This document shows, piece after piece, positions 10,197-19,600 of a stretch of DNA of 64,000 nt. The stretch lies in the NCBI GenBank assembly GCA_029215795.1, contig JARDYH010000001.1, positions 10,038,001 through 10,102,000 on the forward strand. Reading direction: 5' to 3'. Numbering within the stretch: position 1 is the first letter of the stretch; each line of letters begins with the position of its first letter. Source of the stretch: Anniella stebbinsi (taxonomy: Eukaryota; Chordata; Lepidosauria; Squamata; Anniellidae). Under the pieces are notes generated by a model, which made no database searches, had not been told where the DNA came from, and saw only the letters and a program-made list of their open reading frames with translations. Both the position numbers and the translations under genes were made by a program.

Positions 10197-13100
10197 GATT
10201 TTGCACAATGGACCAAAGTCAAGAGGACCAGAGGCAGGTGATGTGGTTGCAGACTGGCTAATGGCCAGGTTCTGGATCACGTAGTCTTGGAGGGGAAGTA
10301 AAGCAAAGCATCTCTCAAAGTAAGGTAGCATTCCTTTGACATAGTGGTAATATTTTGGGTGTTTTGCTTTTGTTTTTACATATTAGTTCAGTTCTAAGCT
10401 AGCAGCCATTGCTTTGGGCTCACTGTACAGCCTTCAGCAAGGCATTTAGCGGCATAACAGCTTTGTGGAATTGTTGCCTGCAAAGTTTTTATTAAAGACA
10501 TGAATAAGTTTCACGGGAAAGGTTTTTTTCCCTAAGGGATAGCCCCTACATCCAGAAATGTAGCTGTTTTAAATGTTTCAGTGGATATATAACACCTTCC
10601 TGTTACTCCAGTCAACATGGCTTTTAAGTGGGCATTGAAACTGTATAACTTTAGCTGCAATATTGAACAATAATATTAGGGAGTAATTCCCACTGAACAC
10701 AGTGGAATTTACTTCTGAGTAAGGATGTAAAAGATTGTACTGCTAGTTAATTTTCCTCTGATTCTTTTATTTGTCCCCCCCCCTCTTGTTTCTGCTGTTT
10801 TTATTGTTATGGAATTATCATTTTTTTATTATCTTTTCTTTTCCTTTGTTTCATTATTTTATCTTACTATAATGTGAGTTCCCTAGGCTGAGCATTTTGC
10901 CTAGGAAGGCAGGATATAAGAACAACAGCTACTGTTGTGTCTATTTTATAAAGCTTTTGTTCTGTTTTGTTTTTAAACTAGCAAGCAATCTCAACTACAA
11001 ATATCATTTTGACAGTGTTAGAAAGGGGGCAGCAAAAAAAGAAGTAAAAGGACCTGCCCAGGGTCTCATAGCTAGTATGTGTCAAGGTTTGGGTTGTTTA
11101 TTCCTTGCCTGGGTTCACATTTTAATGGTGTGAGCAGCATTATTTTCCTTCAGGTGGACTTATAATTGCTTACACAGTTGGGATGAATTTGTAAGGTGCC
11201 CCAAAACAGAGGGATGCTATCGAGGTGATAAGAAATATTTTGGCTGTTTTGGAGGGGGAAGAAAAGAGGTTGCATTTTTATTAACTCATACGACAGCCTT
11301 CTAAAGCCAGCTGCGATGAAAATATTTTTGAAAGAATGAACTCTGTAGGGCTTTTTCTCATACCAAATTCTCTTTCGCTCTCATCTTCAGGGCATTAGCA
11401 ACATTTGCTTAAACAACAACAATATTTTTTTTAAAAAAAACCTGCAAAATTGCCTGCTAGGAAGTGGAACAAACAGTATTGAATTTGTGGTGTTGTTTGG
11501 GGAAATGTAGTTCTCTGTTCTATACTGTAGTGTGCAGCGCTTTCGAATCAGTCCTCAAAGACAATTTTATGTAGTGGTTGTTTTGCTAGCGGTGTTCGGG
11601 ATGAACTGAGTTGATTTACAGGTCCCAAATCAAACCTAAGTCAGACACTCGTGCAGTTTGAAATTGACCAGGGTGGGAAGATGCCAATAGACTCTGCATT
11701 TTTTCTTATTTTTATTTTTAGCACCCCCTGTGTCCTGGCTTGGGAGGAGGATGGCCCAAACTCTTCAGAACTAGGATAAGATGCTGAAAAGTCCTACATT
11801 GCACCGTCAGTCTGGCTGTTGAGCAGAGTTTTAAAACACTGCATCTAGTTTGCTGTGTGCTGAAAGATTTATAGGCGGTGATCTAGGACATCTATCCCCA
11901 ACTTGGTGTTCTCCTTGGGGATGTATGAAAATTTCATTTTTGCTCACAAAACATGTGGAACATTCTCCGTTCAAAACTCCAGATGAGAATGTGAGCAAAT
12001 TGTCTGTCTCATTCCTGATTCACAGATCAATTTGTGCAAATTTCCTCAGTAGACTGAATCAGCTCGATTTTAGTCTCTGGGGAAATTTGCACAAATTATG
12101 AAATTTGGTCAGATTTGAGCAAAGTTGGGCGGTTTTCCATGAATCTTGTATTCGATTGCTACTTGAATTGGGCAGATTCCCTTTTGTGCAGAGTGAGCAG
12201 TGATTGCAAACACGCACAGGAATCAGGCATGAGATGAGTTGCAAGGTGATTGTTGGAGAATCCTGGCAGTCTTAAACATCACTTGGTCACCCATGTTTTG
12301 GACCACAACTTTCAGAAACCCTGATCTTCTCGCAAGACTTCATGGGATACAGTTTGAAAACCTCTGCAGTTTTGTTTGGAAAGAATTAACTCCTATTGCA
12401 GATTTATTATTCTTTTCATCAGACATTCCTCAGCTCTGTTTTAACAATGATGACGTGCTGATGATAATCTCCACACCAGTCACCCATTGTCACTCTTGAC
12501 ACATCCCATAAAGAAACAGGCTGTTGGGCTGTGCCATCTTGCATGCTCTGAGAAGTCTGTGTAGGAAACCATTAAAAGGCATAATCATCTGTAGAAAATC
12601 CCATGAATTCTCTAGTCCTTAGAAAAAAGAACTAAATCATATCCCAGCTGTTGTGAGGGAAAATCATGCCAAGCCTATCACTTTGAGCAGATCTTCAATA
12701 TCTTGGAGCTTGACCTATTCCTTAGCTAGCAAGAGCTATGTATAAGTACAGCAGAGGATGGCACGAAACTTAAAACAGCTCTGAAGGGGGGACATCAGAG
12801 AAAAGCATTCAGTTCCAGCCTTGGAGTATTACAGCTTGGTTAGGTACCATCTGTTTTGAAATTGCCATTCACTTCAGGAGGCCACGCCAACATCTATATC
12901 GATGCCAGGTGGTGTCACTCATAGATCTTCATCATTCTCTGAGTAAATGTGGTTGAATGAAAAGATGCTCAAGCCAAATGGCGAAGCAATAATGGGGGAT
13001 CATTTCAATATGATCGCTTGTTCAACCAAGCCCAGGTCCAACTTGTATAAAAAGTCTCCATTCAAATGTACAGTATCACAACCAGAAGGGGTCATGACTA

Positions 13101-13389
13101 AGACAGTGATTCCTTACAACGACCTTGCCTGCCAAAAGTTTTGGACTTTTATTTATGTCAAATATTTTACTAAACGCCTGGGAAATGTTCAAGGATGATG
13201 GAAGTTCCCGTCCAAAACATCTCAAGGGCACAGCTTTGGGGAAGGCAGTATTACACTTTGCCAATGAAATAGCCCTGGCAGTTGGGTTAAAGGCGTTGGT
13301 TTTAGTGCCCAGGGGCACAGGGGTCTTATAGCCTGAATCTTGTTCTTAGTACCCTGAGTCTCAGTTAGCCTTCAGGTGTGTGTGAATGT

Positions 13390-13391
<2 letters not shown>
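10197..13391. other. No gene recognised; repeat-poor stretch
   Basis: The longest stretch with few identifiable repeats. A short interspersed repeat containing ACTTCTGAGTAA lies at about 10,672-10,742. A degraded repeat with GGGGAAATTTGCACAAAT near 12,078 is shared with about 23,890. Frames near 12,239 and 12,947 show no recognisable domain. Confidence 0.45.

Positions 13392-13420
<29 letters not shown>
13392..13420. repeat. (CA)n microsatellite
   Basis: About fourteen CA units. Confidence 0.95.
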
Positions 13421-13771
13421 CTCCCTCACAGAGGGTAGTGATTTGGGAGAACAAGCAGAGCATCCAGTGGCAAGTCAAGTTGAATGCCAATCACTAATGG
13501 TGAAACTACACTGGGAATGGGCAGGCATTAGGCTTACAGGATCTATGTTGCTTTTCAGTAGAAAACCTGAGGGTCCAGGTGCTTCCAGAAAGCCAGTTCG
13601 GGGTCACTTGCCTGCAGTAAAGCTCCCAGATCTATCACACTGCCTTCATGTGGGACAGCTTGCTGTTAAGAGAAACTGTCAGGTGATCTCCCTGAAGCTC
13701 CATTTGCTGGCTGCCACCCTGTCTGTTTACCTACTTGATAGTTCTCAGAGATGTCCTTCAATAGTATGGAG

Positions 13772-15582
13772 TAGGGGTGTGCACGGACCCCCCGGATCGG
13801 ATCGGGACCCGGATCGGGACCTCCAATTTTGTCCCGGACCGGTTCGGACAAAATCGGAGGCCCCCCGGACCGGATCGAGTCCGATCCCGATCCAAAAATC
13901 GGAAATTTTTGGATCGGCCGCCATTTTTTTCCCCATAGACTTGCATTGCAATGCAAGTCTATGAGGAAAAAATGGCGGCGGGTGGGTAAGGGGGGGCCTA
14001 ACTCCCTCCCCCCCCCGGGGCCGTCCGCTGTGGACGGCCCCGGCAGGTAAACCCCCTCCCCCGCGCTCCCTACCCCCCCTGGGGCCGCCTGCTTCCATCC
14101 GCTGGCGCCCGCGGGCGCCAGCGGATAGAAGCGGACGGCTCCGGGGGGGGGGTAAGCCCCCTTCCCCGCCACTTACCTTCTCGGCACGTCCGGCGCCGGC
14201 GGCTACTACCAGCGGGCTCCGCGGCCTACTCTCGAGTAGCGCGCCGGGTGATGACATCACCCGGCGCGCCACCCTGGAGCAGGCCGCGGAGCCTGCTGGT
14301 AGTAGTAGGCGCCGGCGCCGGACGGGAGCCGCCGGGCCGGGCAGGTAAGGGCCCCCCCTCCCCCCTCCCCCCTCCGTGCGCCCCCTCCTCCCCTCCACGC
14401 ACCCCCTCCTTACCTTTCCGGCCCGGCGGCTCCCGTCCGGCGCCGGCGCCTACTACTTCCAGCAGGCTCCGCGGCCTGCTCTAGAGTAGTGCGCCGGGTG
14501 ATGACATCACCCGGCGCGCCATCCTAGAGCAGGCCGCGGAGCCTGCTGGGAATAGTAGGCGCCGGCGCCGGACGGGAGCCGCCGGGCCGGAAAGGTAAGG
14601 GCCCCCCTCCCCCCTCCGCGCGCCCCCTCCTCCCCTCCACGCACCCCCTCCTTACCTTTCCGGCCCGGCGGCTCCCGTCCGGTGCCGGCGCCTACTACTT
14701 CCAGCAGGCTCCGTGGCCTGCTCTAGAGTAGTGCGCCGGGTGATGACATCACCCGGCGCGCCATCCTAGAGCAGGCCGCGGAGCCTGCTGGGAATAGTAG
14801 GCGCCGGCGCCGGACGGGAGCCGCCGGGCCGGAAAGGTAAGGGCCCCCCTCCCCCCTCCGCGCGCCCCCTCCTCCCCTCCACGCACCCCCTCCTTACCTT
14901 TCCGGCCCGGCGGCTCCCGTCCGGCGCCGGCGCCTACTACTTCCAGCAGGCTCCGCGGCCTGCTCTAGAGTAGCGCGCCGGGTGATGACATCACCCGGCG
15001 CGCCATCCTAGAGCAGGCCGCGGAGCCTGCTGGGAATAGTAGGCGCCGGCGCCGGACGGGAGCCGCCGGGCCGGAAAGGTAAGGGCCCCCCTCCCCCCTC
15101 CGCGCGCCCCCTCCTCCCCTCCACGCACCCCCTCCTTACCTTCCCGGCCCGGTGGCTCCCGTCCGGCGCCGGCGCCTACTACTACCAGCAGGCTCCGCGG
15201 CCTGCTCTAGAGTAGCGCGCCGGGTGATGACATCACCCGGCGCGCCACCCTAGAGCAGGCCGCGGAGCCTGCTAGTAGTAGTAGGCGCCGGCGCCGGACG
15301 GGAGCCACCGGGCCGAGAAGGTAAGTGCCCCCCTCCTCCCCTCCCCCCCGCTGTCCACTTTCATCGGCGGGCGCCCGCTGGCGCCCGCCAATGGAAGCGG
15401 CGGTGGGCGCCAGTGGGCGCCCGCCGATCCGCCGATCCGCCGAACCGGTTCGGAGCTTTTTCGGACCGGTTCGGATTGGATCGGCCGATCCAGCTGCGGG
15501 ATCGGAAATCGGATAATTTATCCGATTTCCCACTGGACCGGACTCGGATCGTGGATCGGGTCCGATCCAGTGCACATCCCTA
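13772..15582 (+). mobile_element. GC-rich hAT-type element with five palindromic tandem units, copy 1 (1,811 bp)
   Basis: The ends are TAGGGGTGTGCAC and GTGCACATCCCTA, flanked by a perfect 8-bp duplication GTATGGAG (13,764-13,771 and 15,583-15,590). Subterminal DNA is packed with CGGATCGG and CGGTTCGG words, a common layout for transposase-binding sites. A palindrome CATAGACTTGCATTG with its mirror lies at 13,937-13,972. Five units centred on GATGACATC (14,250; 14,500; 14,742; 14,984; 15,226) follow at 242-250 bp spacing. Each is a GC-rich palindrome with arms of about 80 bp. The off-centre base (A) is the same in every unit, so the units are tandem rather than alternating. Long open frames here (up to 217 codons) follow from base composition and are not proteins. 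Confidence 0.93.
14175..15320 (+). repeat. Tandem array of about 242-bp palindromic units (5 units)
   Basis: Each unit reads CCGGCGCCGGCGCCTACTAC, a CAGCAGGCTCCGCGGCCTGC hairpin, GCGCCGGGTGATGACATCAC and then the mirror. A C-rich linker with CTCCTTACCTT on one side and GGTAAGGGCC on the other joins the units. Unit spacing is 250, 242, 242 and 242 bp. Confidence 0.9.
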
Positions 15583-15590
15583 GTATGGAG

Positions 15591-16035
15591 TGTTACATTA
15601 GGAGCCTACCAATCATTTTACCTCTTGTATTTCAGTGCTGTTTAGCTGGCTGGTTGAGACCCTGTCTACCTTCAGTATTAACTCCAGAATTATAAAAGAG
15701 GGTGCACTGGAGCATCGTATACATTGCACTTTGGTATCGAGAAATATTTGTTGTGAGAGTGTCTGATTTTGCTCTTCCTTCTTCCTCTCTCTCTCTCTCT
15801 CTCTCTCTCCTTTTGACCCAACACTCTGCTTGTTCCCATTTGAACAGTAGTGTTAATGGCCAACATGTACATTTGCTTTAACCTCCCTTTGAACTCAGCC
15901 TGCAATGAGCGTACATAATTGTGTTTTCAAGCATCCTGTCATTTGGCTCATGAGTGCCAAAGGCAGTGTTTACCCGGAGAAACATACCAAGATTAGCAGG
16001 AAAAACATGTCAAACTAAACATTATTGCTGAATCT
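15591..16035. other. No gene recognised; contains a (CT)n tract
   Basis: Unique-looking DNA with a (CT)n microsatellite at about 15,785-15,810. Confidence 0.5.
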
Positions 16036-16396
16036 AATAATCATTCATATTAGTATTATTAGTATTATTATTATTAATCTATTTCTTGCTCATGGAGGTT
16101 TTTCTAGATGGACATGACGGGCTTTGTCCAAGTCATGTTGTCTTTTATTGATTCAGGAATTTTCTGACGATTGAGCATGTTTTAATTATGACTGCTTTCT
16201 GGATGTTGGTGTGGATGTATTCTGGTAGGCCTAGTTTCTGGAGGTTTTCTGTATAGTTTTTTTGATGTGATGCTGGTGACTGATGTGACTAACGGAATAA
16301 TTGTGACCTTTTCCTGCTGCCATAGTTCTTTGACTTCCATGGCCAGTGGTGTATATTTTTCTCTCTTTTCTTCTTCCTTTTCAACAACATTTTTGT
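16036..16396 (-). mobile_element. R4/Dong-like LINE 3' fragment
   Basis: An ATT-rich tail lies at about 16,036-16,076. On the minus strand above it, EEKREKYTPLAMEVKELWQQ is followed by a VTIIPLVTSVTSITSKKLYR-like segment. This resembles the C-terminal region of R4-clade retrotransposons (an AxExxxMW block followed by VxxxPxVxxATG). A frameshift separates it from the following PEYIHTNIQKAV-like residues. Clade assignment is from memory of the motif. The 5' side is cut by the element starting at 16,397. Confidence 0.55.
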
Positions 16397-17340
16397 TAGG
16401 GGTGTGCATGGACCCAAAAAATCGGATTGGAATTGGAACCAGAACCAATGCCTCAGATCGGATCGGATTGGATCGGAGGCTTTCCGGTTCAGTTCGGATC
16501 CGATTCCGACCCGAAAATCAGACGTCCGATTTTCGGATCGGACACCATTTTAAGTGTTTTCGCCATAGGCTTGGATTAGGGGAAAGAAAGCTTTCCCTCA
16601 ATGCAAGCCTATTTGGAAAACATAGGGGTGGGTGAGTGGGGACCTAACTCCCCCTCTCCCTGTCCTTCCCCCCCACTCATGCTCCTCACCGAGCGTGCTA
16701 CTGAGAGGCAGGCCGCGAAGCCTGTTTCTCAGTAGAAGGGACCAGCGGACAGCAGTGGACAGCCCCGGCAGATAGGTGGGGACCTCCCCCTCCCTCCTTC
16801 TCCCCCCCCAACTCACGCTCCTTACCTGCTAGGGCTGTCCACTGCCATCCGTTGGTCCCTTCTACTGAGAAACAGGCTTTGCAGCCTGCCTTTCAGTAGT
16901 GCTCTGGGTGACATCATCACCCGGCGTGCTACTGAGAGGCAGGCCGCGAACCCTGTTTATCAGTAGAAGGAACCAGCAGATGGCAGCGGACGGCCCTGGC
17001 AGGTAAGTGGGGACCTCACTCTCCTTCCCCTTCCCCCCATTTGCGCTCCTTACCTGCTGGCGTACTGCGCTGCCGTCTGCTGCTTCCGTACTACTAATAA
17101 GCAGGCCTTGCGGCCTGTTTCTCAGTAGTACGGAAGCAGCGGACAGCAGTGTGGGATGCCGGCAGGTAACGGGGGACCTCCCCCTCCCTCTCCCTCCCCC
17201 CACTCACGCTCCTTACCTGCTGCCTCCTTGCTGCCATCTGCTGCTTCAGTACTACTGAGAAACAGGCCTTGTGACATCACCCAGTGCACCGTCGCTCTAT
17301 TGTGGGACAGGCCGCAATAGACCAATTTAATAGACCAATA
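16397..17340 (+). mobile_element. Diverged relative of the GC-rich hAT-type element, right end missing
   Basis: It starts TAGGGGTGTGCATGGACCC and has ATCGGATCGGATTGGATCGG-type subterminal words. Inside are repeated hairpins (TACTGAGAGGCAGGCCGCG with its mirror), the core GGGTGACATCATCACCC at 16,906-16,922, and a perfect CAGGTAAGT at about 17,000-17,009. No right terminus resembling TGCACATCCCTA is found before a CR1 segment begins near 17,350, so the element appears truncated. The left flank ATTTTTGT has no partner. Confidence 0.75.
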
Positions 17341-17349
17341 TAACCAATT

Positions 17350-17718
17350 TCTGAACTGAGATCATGTTTACACAGGCCAAGAGTTGGATCAGTATTTCTT
17401 CACACAGCGCATAGTTAAACTATGGAATCCATTTCTGCAAGATGTAGTGATGACTACCAATTTGGATGGCTTTAAAGGGGGGTTAGACAAATTCCTGGAA
17501 GAGAAGGCTACCAATGGTATCTAATCCTGATAAGATATATGCTACCTCCAGTATTCAGAAGCAGTATGCCAAGGTATAGCAGTTGCTGGGGAACATGAGC
17601 AGGAGAGTACTGTTGCACTCATGTCCTGCTTATGGGTTCCCATCAACAGGTGGTTGGCCACTGTGTGAATCAAGTGCTGGACTAGATGGACCCTAATATC
17701 CAGCAAGAGTCTTCTTAT
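17350..17718 (+). mobile_element. CR1-like LINE 3' end
   Basis: The + strand encodes FFTQRIVKLWNPFLQDVV followed by LDGFKGGLDKFLEE, the typical C-terminus of CR1-type reverse transcriptase. The 3' UTR contains GTGCTGGACTAGATGGACCC and ends CTTCTTATGCTCTTA, a CR1-style octamer-like terminus. The same family occurs inverted at 61,198-62,030. Confidence 0.8.
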
Positions 17719-18804
17719 GCTCTTACCATGTATGCTGAAACCATTAGTGATGTGCACATAGAAGTATATATAGGGCAAAAGCCATGAAATCAGAGATTAA
17801 AAGAACAAGAGAGAGTTCCCTCTTAAAACTGTGTCTCTCCATGTGGGAGAGTTCTTAGCTCTAATTATAACTTTAATTAAAATGAAAACAACAACAACCC
17901 AATGCATCTTCTTCCTTGTGTTTACATTCCTCCAGAAAGAAAATCAATCACTTGCAATGCTGCGATCCACACCTAGCAAATCAGTGAGGACCACCTATGT
18001 TCAGAAACAACTCCACCGCTGCCGCCGCTGCACATACATCCTTTCACAGAATGCTTTCATGCAATCAGCTTGCAGCAGACTTTTGTTTGCGCAAACCCCA
18101 TTATGCATCTTCCTCGGGCATGTAAAGGGCACTACTGCACATAAACAAATCGGATTTGGCAGCTGAAAAGAGGCTTGAGCCTATGCAAGTTCAGAGCATT
18201 TTCCAGTTATACACAAGATTCTTCATCCTTCCATGCCCATGGCTAATGAATTACCATTTTCCACTCCACTGCCATATGTATTTTCATAATGATTTATCGT
18301 GTGTCTGAATATGGAATACAATTTTCCAATGACAAAGGAACGAAAATTTATGTATTAATTGCAGCAGTGTTTGAGAGACTGGCCTGGATCATGTTTATAA
18401 GCAAGTTATTTCTAATGAATACACCAGCGCAACTAATTATGATGCATTTCTGGTCTGAGGAAATGATCTAGCTGATGAATAATGATAATCTTTAAAAAAA
18501 GAAGCATTCTCAGTTCATGAATCCCCCTGACAGATCTACATGGACCCTGTTGAGTTCAATAGCTGGTGGACCCATGCAATGGTGTGCAGGTTTTTAGAAT
18601 GTCTGTGGTCTGAATGCACAGCTGCAATGTCTAGGGCTGTGCAAGCTTCAGATTCGGGTTCAAGGGGAATGGGAGGCTGCACCTCTCCCCTCTCTTCTCC
18701 AAGAATTCCATAAATTTATGAGAATTCCATGAAAAGTGGGTTGGGTTTTGCTGTTGTTAACATCAAGTGGGAGGTGGTTTGGTGCTGCTCATTCTAAAGA
18801 CAAT
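17719..18804. other. No gene recognised
   Basis: Unique-looking DNA. TAGGGCTGTGCAAGC near 18,632 resembles a single end of the TAGGGNTGTGCA transposon group, but no partner end was found. Confidence 0.45.
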
Positions 18805-19031
18805 GGCTCAGTTCGGACGACACGATAGTCAATGGTGGGTTGACTAACCCTAACCCTCACGCTAACCCTAGGGGGCACTCCCCACACAACATGGTAATAA
18901 ATAATCAACTGTGGTGTGGATAAGGATCAGTGCTGAGTTGACTATGGCAGCATTCCGATGACACAATAGTCAAAACAACTGACGATTGTTTTCCCCACAC
19001 CAGTTGTTTATTGTGTCGTCTGAATTGAGCC
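18805..19031 (+). mobile_element. GGCTCARTTCGG MITE, copy 1 (227 bp)
   Basis: The ends are GGCTCAGTTCGGACGACACG and CGTCTGAATTGAGCC. The flanking trinucleotides AAT and AGT match at 2 of 3. The interior holds inverted words (ATAGTCAATGG, CAACTGTGGTGTGG). The segment TTGACTAACCCTAACCCT replaces TAATAATCAACTTTACAG of the copy at 52,750. There is no coding capacity. A 3-bp duplication, clearer in the other copies, would suit PIF/Harbinger-type elements. Confidence 0.8.
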
Positions 19032-19156
19032 AGTGTCTAGTTTTCTCAGCTTTCCCTTTCTATTCTCTAAATGACACACCATCACTTGATCTACAAAGGC
19101 TTAGTCCATTATTGCCAATGAGAAGAGAATGCTGCTCTCTGATTGGCTGCAATGCA

Positions 19157-19600
19157 TACTGGGAGTTGTGTAAGTAGTTTATTTGTGTAGCAAAAGCCAT
19201 TACAAGAAACAAACACATAAAAACATAAAAACATAAAAACACATAAAAACAAGAGCAAAATACAGATCAGTGTAAAACAATAATAAAAAAGGGATTACTC
19301 ATCAAGACAGTTCAACTTGTCACAAAATTTCCTCCTTAGAATTGCTGCCCTGAAAGCAAAGCAGGCCACCTTTTGAGAAACCTGGGACAATCTATACCCC
19401 AATAAAACATTGATCAGATACCCATTGGATCTGCCTGATGGCTGGTCTAAATCCCTAAACAAGGCTGTCCTTAAATCTACATAAATTGGGCAGACAAGCA
19501 GATAATGAGGGAGGTCTTCAGGCAAGTTGGCCCCACATGGGCAGACTCTTCATTCGTAGGGAATCTGGCGGTAGCGTCCAGAGATTATAGCAGAGCTCAT
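19157..19600 (-). mobile_element. Non-LTR retrotransposon C-terminal zinc-knuckle fragment
   Basis: On the minus strand the sequence encodes VCPCGANLPEDLPHYLLVCP, a C-x-C...H-x4-C zinc-knuckle arrangement. A frame continues through LFRDLDQPSGRSNGYLINVL to FRAAILRRKF and a stop. This layout closes the ORF2 of several non-LTR clades; I cannot assign the clade. An A/CAT-rich 3' UTR of imperfect ACATAAAAACAT repeats lies at about 19,195-19,260. Confidence 0.6.

Noticed and set aside
13745..14398. Open frames of 168-217 codons on the minus strand in GC-rich DNA
   Set aside because: They lie inside the palindromic transposon and recur in the inverted copies. The products are low-complexity Pro/Gly/Arg/Ala sequence with no domain; stop codons are simply rare at this GC content.
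14043..15320. A CRISPR-like array, because palindromic units recur at regular spacing
   Set aside because: Units are about 242 bp, spacers are not unique, and the genome is eukaryotic; the array lies inside a transposon with target duplications.
18843..18870. Interstitial telomere array
   Set aside because: Only two perfect CCCTAA units plus one more, inside a MITE copy; too short to be a true interstitial telomere.
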